NCBI RefSeq assembly: GCF_000517405.1
Contig: NZ_CP006568.1
Span: 992,001-1,056,000 of the forward strand
DNA: 64,000 nucleotides
Direction: 5' to 3'
Source of the DNA: Candidatus Sodalis pierantonius str. SOPE
GTDB taxonomy: Bacteria > Pseudomonadota > Gammaproteobacteria > Enterobacterales > Enterobacteriaceae
Part shown: one piece after another, positions 53,704 to 63,112 of the stretch
Layout of the letters: the number at the start of each line of letters is the position of its first letter
How positions within the stretch are numbered: position 1 is the first letter of the stretch
Notes under the pieces: generated by a model
What the model was told of the DNA's origin: nothing
Databases searched by the model: none
The model's input: the letters and a program-made list of their open reading frames with translations, nothing else
Translations under genes and position numbers: made by a program

Positions 53704-55122
53704 GTGGAATATTTACCGCTATTTGCCGATCTCAGGCGACGTCCGGTACTGGTGGTTGGCGGTGGCGATGTTGCCGCGCGCAAAATTCAGCTGTTAATGC
53801 GCGCCGGCGCCCAAATCAGAGTGGCGGCGCGGGCGTTATGCCCGGCACTGACGGAAATTCACCGCGCCGGCGGCCTGTCATGGCTAGGCGAATCGTTTGA
53901 ACCGGCCATGCTGGACGACGTCTTCCTGGTCATTGCCGCCACCGATGACGCGGCGCTGAACGCCCAGGTCTCGCAGTGCGCGGAACAGCGCCATTTGCTG
54001 GCCAACGTGGTGGACGACCAGCCGTACTGCTCATTCATTTTTCCCTCGATTATCGATCGCGCGCCCATCGTGGTGGCCATCTCCTCCGGCGGCACGGCGC
54101 CGGTGCTCGCGCGCATCCTGCGCGAGAAACTTGAATCGATGCTGCCGACGTTTCTCGGCCCCATGGCGGCCATGGCGGGCGCCTGGCGCGGTCGGGTAAA
54201 GCAGCGGATCCGCAGTATGGCCGGCCGCCGCCGGTTTTGGGAGAAAGCGCTCAATGGCCGCTTCGCCAGTCTGGTGGCGCAGGGACGGTTGGAACAGGCC
54301 GAGCAAGCGCTGGAGCAGGCTCTCTATGCCGACCCGGAACACGGAGGCGAGGTGGCGTTGGTCGGCGCCGGTCCCGGCGACAGCGGGCTATTGACGCTGC
54401 GCGGACTGCAACTGATGCAGCAGGCGGATGTGGTGCTGTATGACTACCTGGTAAGCCAAGAGATCCTTGAGCTGGTGCGCCGCGATGCGGATCGGATCTG
54501 CGTGGGCAAGCGCGCCGGCGAGCAGTCGATGCCGCAGCAGGAGATCAATCGCCTGCTGGTGACGCTGGCGCAGCAGGGCAAAAAAGTGGTGCGGCTCAAA
54601 GGGGGCGATCCTTTTATATTCGGCCGCGGCGGCGAAGAGCTGCAAGCCGTGGCGGCGGTGGGCATACCTTTTCAAGTGGTGTCCGGCATCACCGCCGCCG
54701 CGGGCGCCACCGCCTATGCCGGCATCCCGCTGACCCATCGTGAGCATGCCCAGAGCATTACCTTTATTACCGGGCATGTGCGCGACGGCGCCGATGCCCT
54801 GGATTGGCAGGCGCTGGCGCGCGGGCGTCAGACGTTGGCGATATACATGGGGGTGGTCAAGGCGGCGGAAATCAGCAGCCAGCTCATTCGCCACGGCCGG
54901 TCGACGCAAACCCCGGTGGCGGTGATAAGCCGCGGGACCCGCAGCAGCGACCAGTACGTGCAAACGGGGACCCTGGCGGCGCTGGATCAACTGGCGCAGG
55001 GGGCGCCGACCCCCGCATTGCTGGTGATAGGCGAAGTGGTCGCCCTTCATCATGAAATCAATTGGTTTGGTCAGCAAAACCTGGAGGCGCAAAAGCGCGC
55101 GTCGGTGGTCAATCTGGCGTAA
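53704..55122 (+). CDS. cysG: Sirohaem synthase CysG
   Basis: Trifunctional enzyme making sirohaem for CysI. The N-terminal dehydrogenase/ferrochelatase domain has the NAD motif VLVVGGGDVAARKIQLLM, and the C-terminal uroporphyrinogen-III methylase has LVGAGPGDSGLLTLRGLQLM and VRLKGGDPFIFGRGGEELQA. I chose the GTG at 53704 because VEYLPLFADLRRRPV aligns with the family start and GAAAGG lies just upstream; an ATG at 53620 would add 28 unrelated residues. 472 residues, slightly longer than the E. coli enzyme. It leads directly into cysDNC. Intact. Confidence 0.93.
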   Translation: MEYLPLFADLRRRPVLVVGGGDVAARKIQLLMRAGAQIRVAARALCPALTEIHRAGGLSWLGESFEPAMLDDVFLVIAATDDAALNAQVSQCAEQRHLLANVVDDQPYCSFIFPSIIDRAPIVVAISSGGTAPVLARILREKLESMLPTFLGPMAAMAGAWRGRVKQRIRSMAGRRRFWEKALNGRFASLVAQGRLEQAEQALEQALYADPEHGGEVALVGAGPGDSGLLTLRGLQLMQQADVVLYDYLVSQEILELVRRDADRICVGKRAGEQSMPQQEINRLLVTLAQQGKKVVRLKGGDPFIFGRGGEELQAVAAVGIPFQVVSGITAAAGATAYAGIPLTHREHAQSITFITGHVRDGADALDWQALARGRQTLAIYMGVVKAAEISSQLIRHGRSTQTPVAVISRGTRSSDQYVQTGTLAALDQLAQGAPTPALLVIGEVVALHHEINWFGQQNLEAQKRASVVNLA

Positions 55123-55133
55123 GGATGTCATTT

Positions 55134-56042
55134 ATGGATCAACAACGTTTTACCCATCTGCGGCAGCTGGAGGCTGAGAGTATCCATATTATCCGTGAGG
55201 TGGCTGCCGAATTCAGCAATCCGGTGATGATGTACTCCATCGGCAAAGACTCGTCCGTGATGCTGCATCTGGCGCGGAAGGCCTTTCATCCCGGCAAACT
55301 GCCGTTTCCGCTGCTGCATGTGGATACCGGCTGGAAATTCCGCGAAATGTATGCATTTCGCGATCACACAGCCAAGGCCTACGGTTTCGAGCTGCTGGTG
55401 CATAAAAACCCGGAAGGGGTGGCGATGGGCATCAACCCCTTCGTTCACGGCAGCGCCAAGCATACCGATATCATGAAGACCGAAGGCCTGAAGCAGGCGC
55501 TGAATCAATACGGCTTCGATGCCGCCTTTGGTGGCGCCCGGCGCGATGAGGAGAAATCCCGCGCCAAGGAACGTATTTACTCGTTCCGCGATCGCTTTCA
55601 TCGCTGGGATCCGAAAAATCAGCGTCCGGAGCTGTGGCACAACTATAACGGTCAGATCAACAAGGGGGAGAGCATTCGCGTGTTCCCGCTCTCCAACTGG
55701 ACCGAGCTGGATATCTGGCAATACATTTTTCTGGAAAACATCGACATCGTCCCGCTGTATCTGGCCAAGAAACGGCCCGTGCTGGAGCACGACGGCATGC
55801 TGATGATGGTGGACGATGACCGTATCGACCTACAGCCGGGAGAAGTGATCGAACAGCGCATGGTTCGCTTTCGCACGCTCGGCTGCTGGCCGCTGACCGG
55901 CGCGGTGGCGTCGAGCGCGCAGACCCTGCCTGAAATTATCGAGGAGATGCTGGTCTCCACCACCAGCGAGCGTCAGGGCCGGGTTATCGATCGCGATCAG
56001 TCCGGGTCGATGGAAATGAAAAAGCGTCAGGGTTATTTTTAA
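55134..56042 (+). CDS. cysD: Sulfate adenylyltransferase subunit CysD
   Basis: Catalytic subunit that adenylates sulfate to APS with CysN. The 302 residues have the PP-loop YSIGKDSSVMLHLARKAF and LLHVDTGWKFREMY. The ATG at 55134 aligns with the E. coli start (MDQQRFTHLRQLEAES), and AAGG lies about nine bases upstream. It begins 11 bp after the cysG stop. Intact. Confidence 0.96.
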   Translation: MDQQRFTHLRQLEAESIHIIREVAAEFSNPVMMYSIGKDSSVMLHLARKAFHPGKLPFPLLHVDTGWKFREMYAFRDHTAKAYGFELLVHKNPEGVAMGINPFVHGSAKHTDIMKTEGLKQALNQYGFDAAFGGARRDEEKSRAKERIYSFRDRFHRWDPKNQRPELWHNYNGQINKGESIRVFPLSNWTELDIWQYIFLENIDIVPLYLAKKRPVLEHDGMLMMVDDDRIDLQPGEVIEQRMVRFRTLGCWPLTGAVASSAQTLPEIIEEMLVSTTSERQGRVIDRDQSGSMEMKKRQGYF

Positions 56043-56054
56043 GGAGCCATCGAC

Positions 56055-57482
56055 ATGAACAATGCCATAGCCCAACAAATCGCCGAGCAGGGCGGGGTAG
56101 AAGCGTATCTACACGCCCAGCAGCATAAAAGCCTGCTGCGTTTTTTGACCTGCGGCAGCGTCGATGACGGCAAAAGCACCCTGATAGGCCGCCTGCTGCA
56201 CGATACTCGGCAAATCTACGAAGATCAGCTATCGACGCTGCACACCGACAGCAAGCGCCTTGGCACTCAGGGCGACAAGCTGGATCTGGCGCTGCTGGTG
56301 GACGGTCTGCAGGCCGAGCGCGAGCAGGGCATCACTATTGATGTCGCCTATCGTTATTTTTCGACCGAAAAACGCAAATTTATCATTGCCGACACGCCAG
56401 GCCATGAACAATACACCTGCAATATGGCCACCGGCGCCTCGACCTGCGACCTGGCCATCCTGCTTATCGATGCGCGCAAAGGCGTGCTGGACCAGACCCG
56501 GCGCCACAGCTTCATCAGCACCCTGTTAGGCATCCGCCATTTGGTGGTGGCGGTGAACAAAATGGATCTGGTGGCGTTCGGCCAGCAGGTATTCGAGCGT
56601 ATCCGCCAGGATTATCTGCGCTTCGCCGAACAGTTACCGGTGGATTTGAACATCACTTTTGTGCCGCTGTCGGCGCTGGAGGGCGATAACGTCGCCGCAC
56701 CGGCCACCCACATGCCCTGGTATGCCGGCCCCACGCTATTGGACGTGCTGGAAACGGTGGAGGTGGTCAACCTAAACGAGCGGCAGCCGATGCGCTTCCC
56801 GGTGCAGTACGTCAACCGACCCAATCTGGATTTTCGCGGCTACGCCGGTACCGTGGCGGCGGGCGTCGTGCAGGTGGGGCAGGCGGTGCAGGTGCTGCCG
56901 TCCGGTGTAACGTCCACTATCAGCCGCATCGTGACCTTCGACGGCGATTTGCCGGAGGCCTGGGCCGGCGAAGCGGTTACGCTGGTCCTGGCGGATGAGG
57001 TGGACATCAGCCGTGGCGATCTGCTGGTGGACGCCAGCGAGACTCTGCCGGCGGTGCACAACGCCCAGGTGGATGTGGTGTGGATGACCGACCAGCCGCT
57101 GGTGGCGGGCCAGAGTTTCGATATCAAGATTGCCGGCAAGAAAACCCGCGCGCGGGTGTACAATATCCAGTATCAGGTGGATATTAATACGCTGACCCAG
57201 TGCGTGGCGGACAGTCTGCCGCTAAACGGTATCGGCCTGGTAGAGCTGGTGTTTGATGAACCGATGATCCTGGATAAGTATGCCGATAACCCGACTACCG
57301 GCGGCATGATTTTCATCGATAGGTTGAGTAATGTCACCGTCGGCGCCGGCATGGTACGCCAGCCGCTACAGGACGTTTATCGTGAACCCGGTCCCTACGG
57401 TGAATTCGAGCTGGCGCTGAACGCGCTGGTGCGCCGCCATTTCCCCCATTGGGGCGCGCGCGACCTGCTGGGAGGTAAATGA
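56055..57482 (+). CDS. cysN: Sulfate adenylyltransferase GTPase subunit CysN
   Basis: GTPase that drives APS synthesis by CysD. The 475 residues match E. coli in length. G1 is CGSVDDGKSTLIGRLL, G3 is IADTPGHEQYTCNM and G4 is VAVNKMDLVAFG, followed by EF-Tu-like beta-barrels. Its stop overlaps the start of cysC. Intact. Confidence 0.96.
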   Translation: MNNAIAQQIAEQGGVEAYLHAQQHKSLLRFLTCGSVDDGKSTLIGRLLHDTRQIYEDQLSTLHTDSKRLGTQGDKLDLALLVDGLQAEREQGITIDVAYRYFSTEKRKFIIADTPGHEQYTCNMATGASTCDLAILLIDARKGVLDQTRRHSFISTLLGIRHLVVAVNKMDLVAFGQQVFERIRQDYLRFAEQLPVDLNITFVPLSALEGDNVAAPATHMPWYAGPTLLDVLETVEVVNLNERQPMRFPVQYVNRPNLDFRGYAGTVAAGVVQVGQAVQVLPSGVTSTISRIVTFDGDLPEAWAGEAVTLVLADEVDISRGDLLVDASETLPAVHNAQVDVVWMTDQPLVAGQSFDIKIAGKKTRARVYNIQYQVDINTLTQCVADSLPLNGIGLVELVFDEPMILDKYADNPTTGGMIFIDRLSNVTVGAGMVRQPLQDVYREPGPYGEFELALNALVRRHFPHWGARDLLGGK

Positions 57483-58102
57483 TGGCCGACGCCGCCGGGC
57501 TTCCGCTTAATGAAAATGTGGTGTGGCACCCGCACCCGGTGACCCGCCAGGATCGCGAGGCATTGCATAAGCACCAGGGCGCGGTGCTGTGGTTTACTGG
57601 TCTGTCCGGTTCGGGGAAATCCACCCTGGCCGGCGCGCTGGAGCAGGCGCTGCATCAGCGGGGCGTCAGTACGTATTTGTTGGACGGCGACAACGTGCGC
57701 CACGGCCTGTGCCGCGATCTGGGCTTCGGCGATGATGACCGACGCGAGAATATCCGCCGGGTGGGCGAGGTGGCGCGGCTGATGGTGGACGCCGGCCTTA
57801 TTGTGCTGACGGCCTTCATTTCCCCCCACCGCGCCGAGCGGCAGCTGGTGCGCGATATGCTGCCCGCCGGCCGCTTTATCGAAGTGTTTGTCGATACTCC
57901 GCTGGCCGTTTGCGAGGCGCGCGATCCCAAAGGGCTATACCAAAAAGCCCGCGCCGGCGAGCTGCGTAATTTCACCGGTATCGACGCAGTTTACGAGGCG
58001 CCGCAGCGGCCGGATTTGCATCTGGACGGCGAACAATTGGTAACAAATTTGACCGGCCGTTTATTAGATCTGCTGGACGAGCACGTTATTATCGAGTCCT
58101 GA
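57479..58102 (+). CDS. cysC: Adenylylsulfate kinase CysC
   Basis: Phosphorylates APS to PAPS. The 207 residues have the P-loop WFTGLSGSGKSTLAGAL, the APS site DGDNVRHGLCRDLGF and the lid region RRENIRRVGEVARLM. ATG at 57479 overlaps the cysN TGA (ATGATG); the second ATG at 57482 is equally possible. The last gene of the cysG-cysDNC run. Intact. Confidence 0.95.
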   Translation: MMADAAGLPLNENVVWHPHPVTRQDREALHKHQGAVLWFTGLSGSGKSTLAGALEQALHQRGVSTYLLDGDNVRHGLCRDLGFGDDDRRENIRRVGEVARLMVDAGLIVLTAFISPHRAERQLVRDMLPAGRFIEVFVDTPLAVCEARDPKGLYQKARAGELRNFTGIDAVYEAPQRPDLHLDGEQLVTNLTGRLLDLLDEHVIIES

Positions 58103-58161
58103 ATGCGCTGCCGGCGAAAGGGGAACCTTCGCCGGCGTTTACCAGCCAGAGACAGGTCTTG

Positions 58162-58509
58162 ATGCCGAACGTTACCGAGATAAAACGCGCTCTCCCTTTC
58201 AAATTCAGCCTAGCGCCTGACCGTACGCTTCGCCGGGATGAGCCGCCATACGCCCTGTGGGGCGGCATCGCCAGGTTTATCTTTTACTGGCTGGCTTTTG
58301 CCGCGCCTATCCTGCAATTTGGCGCCAATGCCCTGTTTTTCCTGCTCTACACCTGGCCTTTTTTTCTGGCGCTGCTGTTAGTGTGCGTGTTGGTGGGGGT
58401 GGTCTTTAGCGTGCTGCTCGGCGGCAAATTATGGCTGACGGTGCTGGTCACCGGCCTGTCGGTGTTCTGTCTGTTCTGGCTAGTGTTTACCTTTCTCTCG
58501 GGGTGGTAA
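58162..58509 (+). CDS. ygbE: Inner-membrane protein YgbE (DUF3561 family)
   Basis: Small protein of 115 residues with two to three hydrophobic segments (IARFIFYWLAFAAPILQF, then a long stretch around FFLALLLVCVLVGVVFSVLL and LVTGLSVFCLFWLVFTFL). It occupies the same place as ygbE between cysC and ftsB in E. coli. Function unknown. The ATG at 58162 was preferred over the TTG one codon earlier. Confidence 0.85.
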   Translation: MPNVTEIKRALPFKFSLAPDRTLRRDEPPYALWGGIARFIFYWLAFAAPILQFGANALFFLLYTWPFFLALLLVCVLVGVVFSVLLGGKLWLTVLVTGLSVFCLFWLVFTFLSGW

Positions 58510-58666
58510 GCGCCTCGGTGCCCCCGGTCCGGTAACAAAGCGTAAAAAATCGGTAAAAAAGTCCCACAACCGCCGGCTTTTTGGTGGTTTTGCCGCGGTA
58601 TTTGCCGGCTGGTGTGGAGTCCGGCCGCAAGTTATGGGATGATTATGCCGTCATTCAGGGGGCGGG

Positions 58667-58984
58667 ATGGGAAAACTTACGCTGCTATTATTAGTATTGC
58701 TTGGCTGGTTGCAGTATTCACTGTGGCTGGGTAAAAACGGTGTGCACGATTTGGTGCGCGTTGAGAGCGACGTCGCGGCGCAACAAAGCAATAACGCGCA
58801 GCTCAAAGCGCGCAACGATCAACTGTTCGCCGAAATTGACGATCTCAACAGTGGCCAGGAAGCTATCGAGGAACGCTCACGCAACGAACTTGGCATGATT
58901 AAGCCGGGCGAGACCTTCTATCGCCTGGTACCAGAGCAGGCGAAACGGCAGCCGGCGGCGCCCGCAACGCAAGACAATCAATAA
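58667..58984 (+). CDS. ftsB: Cell division protein FtsB
   Basis: Divisome linker of the FtsQLB complex. The 105 residues show a short cytoplasmic start, one membrane helix (LTLLLLVLLGWLQYSLWLG) and a periplasmic coiled coil (VRVESDVAAQQSNNAQLKAR). The conserved end motif ERSRNELGMIKPGETFYRLV follows. Its stop overlaps the ispD start (TAATG). Intact. Confidence 0.95.
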   Translation: MGKLTLLLLVLLGWLQYSLWLGKNGVHDLVRVESDVAAQQSNNAQLKARNDQLFAEIDDLNSGQEAIEERSRNELGMIKPGETFYRLVPEQAKRQPAAPATQDNQ

Positions 58985-59703
58985 TGACCTTATCAGTGGG
59001 GCCTGTCCTTGACGTTATCGCTATACTGCCGGCGGCCGGAATCGGCAGCCGTATGCAGACCGCCTTGCCCAAACAATATCTCACCATCGGCGACAAAACC
59101 CTGCTTGAGCACGCTATCGACGCGCTGCTGCGCCAACCCTGCATCCGCGAGGCGATCGTGGCGATAAGTCCCGCGGATCGCTGGTATCACCAACTTCCGG
59201 TGGCTGCCGACCCGCGGGTTCGTGTGGTCACCGGCGGCGAAGCGCGCGCCGATTCGGTGATGGCCGCGCTGCGCCGCGTGTGCACGGCGTCCTGGGTGCT
59301 GGTGCATGACGTCGCGCGTCCCTGCCTGTATCAAGACGATTTGCGCCGCCTGCTGGCGATCACCGCGCACACCGAGGTGGGTGGGCTGCTGGCGTCGCCG
59401 GTGCGCGACACCATGAAACGCGCCTGCGCCGGTACCGACATTATCGCGAGCACCGTCGAGCGCGAGGATTTATGGCATGCGCTAACGCCGCAGCTGTTCG
59501 CGCGCGATCTGCTGAAAAACTGCTTGGAGCGTGCGCTGGCGGAAGGCGCGACGGTGACCGATGAAGCCTCGGCGCTGGAGTATTGCGGCTACGCGCCGCT
59601 GCTGGTGCCGGGGCGCGCGGACAACATCAAAGTGACCCGCCCGGAAGATTTGGTGTTGGCCCGCTTCTTTTTTTCTCAATTGGCTAATACGGAGAGCGCG
59701 TAA
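58984..59703 (+). CDS. ispD: 2-C-methyl-D-erythritol 4-phosphate cytidylyltransferase IspD
   Basis: MEP-pathway enzyme that joins CTP to methylerythritol phosphate. The 239 residues carry the nucleotide-binding AAGIGSRMQTALPKQYL with the catalytic Arg and Lys, and VHDVARPCL. It overlaps ftsB by one base and abuts ispF with no gap, as in E. coli. Intact. Confidence 0.96.
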   Translation: MTLSVGPVLDVIAILPAAGIGSRMQTALPKQYLTIGDKTLLEHAIDALLRQPCIREAIVAISPADRWYHQLPVAADPRVRVVTGGEARADSVMAALRRVCTASWVLVHDVARPCLYQDDLRRLLAITAHTEVGGLLASPVRDTMKRACAGTDIIASTVEREDLWHALTPQLFARDLLKNCLERALAEGATVTDEASALEYCGYAPLLVPGRADNIKVTRPEDLVLARFFFSQLANTESA

Positions 59704-60171
59704 ATGCGTATCGGACACGGTTTCGACGTGCACCAGTTCGGCGGCGAAGGCCCGCTTATTATCGGCGGTGTGCGTATCCCTTATCCGCAGGGTCTGTTGG
59801 CGCATTCCGATGGCGATGTCGCGCTGCACGCCGCGACCGATGCCCTGCTGGGCGCCGCCGCCCTCGGCGATATCGGCAAATTATTTCCCGATACCGATCC
59901 GGTCTACAAAGGGGCCGACAGCCGCGCGCTATTGCGCGAAGCCTGGCGGCGGATTGTGGCCAAGGGGTACCGTCTTGGCAACTTGGACATCACCCTTATC
60001 GTCCAGGCGCCGAAGATGGCGCCGCACATTCCGCAAATGCGCGTGCATATCGCCGAGGATCTCGGCTGCCATATGGATGATATCAACGTCAAGGCGACCA
60101 CCACCGAACGGCTGGGCTTTACCGGCCGCGGCGAAGGCATCGCCTGCGAGGCGGTAGCGCTACTGGTCTGA
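59704..60171 (+). CDS. ispF: 2-C-methyl-D-erythritol 2,4-cyclodiphosphate synthase IspF
   Basis: Cyclises CDP-methylerythritol phosphate. The 155 residues contain the zinc ligands in GHGFDVHQFG and LLAHSDGDVALHAATDALL, and the conserved KATTTERLGFTGRGEGIAC. Starts immediately after the ispD stop. Intact, so this part of isoprenoid synthesis is kept. Confidence 0.96.
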   Translation: MRIGHGFDVHQFGGEGPLIIGGVRIPYPQGLLAHSDGDVALHAATDALLGAAALGDIGKLFPDTDPVYKGADSRALLREAWRRIVAKGYRLGNLDITLIVQAPKMAPHIPQMRVHIAEDLGCHMDDINVKATTTERLGFTGRGEGIACEAVALLV

Positions 60172-60176
60172 ACGGC

Positions 60177-61236
60177 ATGACCGACGACCTGTACTATCAC
60201 CGGCTGCACCGGCTGCATTGGCTGCTCGGCAAGCCCGCCGCGACCGGTCGCGTGAAGGCCGAGGCGGCGGATTTCCAGGTGCGCGGGCAGCTTGGTTTCG
60301 CGCCCGATGGCGAAGGGGAGCACCTGCTGGTGCACCTGCGTAAAACCGGCTACAACACGCCCGACGTCGCCGAGGCGCTGGCCGGCGTTCGCCGGCATCC
60401 CCGCCCGCGCGGTCAGCTACGCCGGGCTCAAAGATCGCCACGCCGTCACCGAACAGTTGTTTTGCCTGCATCTGCCCGGCAAAAGCGATCCCGACTTCGC
60501 GGCATTTCAACTCGCCGGCTGCGCTATCCTCGCCGCCGACCGCCACCGACGTAAACTGCGTATCGGCGCCCTCAAGGGCAACGCCTTTACCCTGACGCTA
60601 CGTGAGATAAGCGATGGTGAGGACGTTGAGGCGGGGCTGAACCGCATCTGCGATGAAGGGGTGCCAAACTATTTCGGCCATCAGCGCTTTGGTCATCAGG
60701 GCAATAATCTGACGCTGGCGTGGCGCTGGGCGAATAACGAATTGCGCATCAAAGACCGCAGCAAACGCAGCTTTACGCTTTCTGCCGCCCGCAGCGCGTT
60801 GTTCAATAGGGTGGTCAGCCAACGCTTGGCGCAGTTGGGGCCGGCGCGCCTATTGAACGGAGACGCCCTGCAATTGACCGGCCGGGGTAGTTGGTTTGTG
60901 GCAAGCACGGCGGAGATGCCGGCGTTGACCGCGCGGCTGGCGGCGGGGGAGCTCTCCCTAACGGCGCCGATGCCGGGGGAGGGCGCACTGGGCGCCCTTG
61001 ACGAAGCCGAGGCGTTTGAACACGCCTGCCTCGCGACGCAGCCGGCGCTGATGGCGTTGCTGGCGCGTGAACGGCTAACGCCCGCGCGGCGCGCGCTGTT
61101 GCTTCAGCCAGAAGGGCTAAGCTGGCGCTGGCAAGATCCCGCGACGCTGACGCTTTCTTTCAGCTTGCCTGCCGGCAGTTATGCCACAGCGGTAGTGCGT
61201 GAATTGCTGGACGCTCCCGCCGATATCGCCCACTAG
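60177..61236 (+). pseudogene. truD: tRNA pseudouridine-13 synthase TruD, frameshifted
   Basis: TruD makes pseudouridine 13 in tRNA-Glu. The start MTDDLYYHRLHRLHWLLGKP and GFAPDGEGEHLLVHLRKTGY is in frame, but near 60385 the reading changes by one base (EALAG then FAGIPARAVSYAGLKDRHAV). The catalytic Asp of GLKDRHAVTEQ lies after the shift. The rest (NYFGHQRFGHQGNNL, LSAARSALFNRVVS, GRGSWFVAS) is well preserved to the stop at 61236. A single recent indel would explain it. No plausible start would give the second frame an intact enzyme. Confidence 0.88.
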
Positions 61237-61525
61237 TCCGCCGCCGGCCCGCTGACGCCAGCACGAAACCTTTCAGCTGGAGCATTCCCGACGCGGTCAG
61301 CGCGCTACTTCGCCGGCGCGAGAGGCACGTCGCGCAACGGCTAAATTTGCTGCAACCACTGAATTGACGGCTTCACCACGGTGACGTTTCATGCCATTAT
61401 TGTTTTATATTCCCGCCCTGATCTTTCGCCGGTGTTGCTGACCGGCGGCGGGCCAGGCCGGTTTTTTGCCTTTCACCGCAGGGCGGCGTGGTGCGGGTGA
61501 TTTTCTTATAAAGTCAAAAAACACT

Positions 61526-62287
61526 ATGCACATACTTTTAAGCAATGATGATGGCATTCATGCGCCGGGCATTCAGCAGCTGGCGGTCGCGTTGCGCCAG
61601 CTTGCCACCGTACAGATTGTGGCGCCGGACCGTGACCGCAGCGGCGCGTCCAATTCGTTGACGCTGGACGCGCCGCTGCGCACGCAAACCCAGCCCAACG
61701 GCGATATCGCTATCCTCTCCGGCACGCCCACCGATTGCGTCTATCTCGGCGTTAATGCCTTAATGCGTCCCGGCCCGGATATCGTCGTGTCGGGCATTAA
61801 CGCCGGGCCGAATCTGGGCGATGACGTCATCTATTCCGGCACCGTCGCCGCCGCGATGGAAGGACGTCATCTGGGCTATCCGGCGCTGGCGGTGTCGCTC
61901 GACGGCAGCCGTCATTTCGCCACCGCCGCCGCCGTCACCTGTCGCCTGCTGCGTGCATTGACCCGCGCGCCGCTGCGCACCGGCAAGATCCTCAATGTCA
62001 ACGTCCCTGACCTGCCGCTATCGTCAATCAAGGGCTGCAAAGTGACCCGCTGCGGCAGCCGTCATCCCGCCAGCGAAGTCATCCGCCAGACGGATCCGCG
62101 CGGCCGCGAGATGCTGTGGATCGGCCCCCCGGCCGGCTCGTTTGATGAAGGGCCGGGCACCGATTTCGAGGCCGTCAGTCAGGGCTATGTCTCACTGACG
62201 CCGCTACAGGTGGATCTCACCGCCAACGCCGCGCTGCCTGTGCTGAGCGATTGGCTCGACGATACCGAGGGGCTCGCTCCATGGTAG
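61526..62287 (+). CDS. surE: 5'/3'-nucleotidase SurE
   Basis: Survival-related nucleoside monophosphatase. The 253 residues equal E. coli SurE. Metal ligands lie in ILLSNDDGIHAPG, RSGASNSLTL and SGINAGPNLGDDVIYSGTVA. The ATG at 61526 was chosen because HILLSNDDG is the conserved N-terminus; a longer frame from 61466 adds 20 unlike residues. It overlaps pcm by 7 bp. The 289 bp before it contain no gene. Intact. Confidence 0.95.
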   Translation: MHILLSNDDGIHAPGIQQLAVALRQLATVQIVAPDRDRSGASNSLTLDAPLRTQTQPNGDIAILSGTPTDCVYLGVNALMRPGPDIVVSGINAGPNLGDDVIYSGTVAAAMEGRHLGYPALAVSLDGSRHFATAAAVTCRLLRALTRAPLRTGKILNVNVPDLPLSSIKGCKVTRCGSRHPASEVIRQTDPRGREMLWIGPPAGSFDEGPGTDFEAVSQGYVSLTPLQVDLTANAALPVLSDWLDDTEGLAPW

Positions 62288-62907
62288 ACGGACGGACGCA
62301 GACGTTGCTGGCGCAGCTGCGTCAGCAAGGCATCCGCGATGAACGCCTGCTACAGGCGATGGAGGCGGTGCCGCGCGAACGTTTTATCGACGAGGCTTTC
62401 GAGCATAAAGCCTACGATAACACCGCGCTGCCCATCGGGCTCGGGCAAACCATTTCCCAACCTTATATCGTGGCGCGTATGACCGAGCTGCTGGCGCTGC
62501 GGCCGGAATCGCGGGTGCTGGAAATCGGCACCGGCTCCGGCTATCAGACCGCCATTCTGGCCCATTTGGTGAAGCACGTCTGTTCGGTGGAGCGGATCAA
62601 AAAATTGCAGTGGCAGGCCAAGCGCCGGCTGAAACTGCTTGATTTACATAATATCTCTACCCGTCACGGCGACGGTTGGCAGGGCTGGCCGTCGCGCGGG
62701 CCGTTTGACGCCATCATCGTGACGGCGGCGGCGCCGGAAATTCCCCAGGCGCTGATGGCGCAACTGGATGAGGGCGGCGTGATGGTGCTGCCGGTCGGCG
62801 AAGAGCAGCAGCATTTGACGCGGGTGTGGCGCAAGGGCGGAGAATTCGTGGTCGACACCGTGGAGGCAGTCCGATTCGTGCCGCTGGTGAAAGGCGAACT
62901 GGCCTGA
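62281..62907 (+). CDS. pcm: Protein-L-isoaspartate O-methyltransferase Pcm
   Basis: Repairs isoaspartyl residues with SAM. The 208 residues match E. coli. SAM motif I is VLEIGTGSGYQTAILAHL; GLGQTISQPYIVARMTELL forms the substrate loop; motif II is DAIIVTAAAPEIP. Its ATG overlaps the surE stop (ATGGTAG), as in E. coli. Intact. Confidence 0.96.
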   Translation: MVDGRTQTLLAQLRQQGIRDERLLQAMEAVPRERFIDEAFEHKAYDNTALPIGLGQTISQPYIVARMTELLALRPESRVLEIGTGSGYQTAILAHLVKHVCSVERIKKLQWQAKRRLKLLDLHNISTRHGDGWQGWPSRGPFDAIIVTAAAPEIPQALMAQLDEGGVMVLPVGEEQQHLTRVWRKGGEFVVDTVEAVRFVPLVKGELA

Positions 62908-63112
62908 CGCCGACGCTTAAATTTCTATACAAGTATTTAATGGCGTGCGCGACCGGTTGTTAATAGCATTAATGTCAGTATAATTATTATCTAAGGAATA
63001 TCTGAAAATACTCCTGTTACTGGGACAATAAGCATTAAAAGGATGTATAACACATAATGTCTGGCCTATTTGGAATGATGACTGGCGTTGCTGCCATAGG
63101 GGAGAATTGAGC

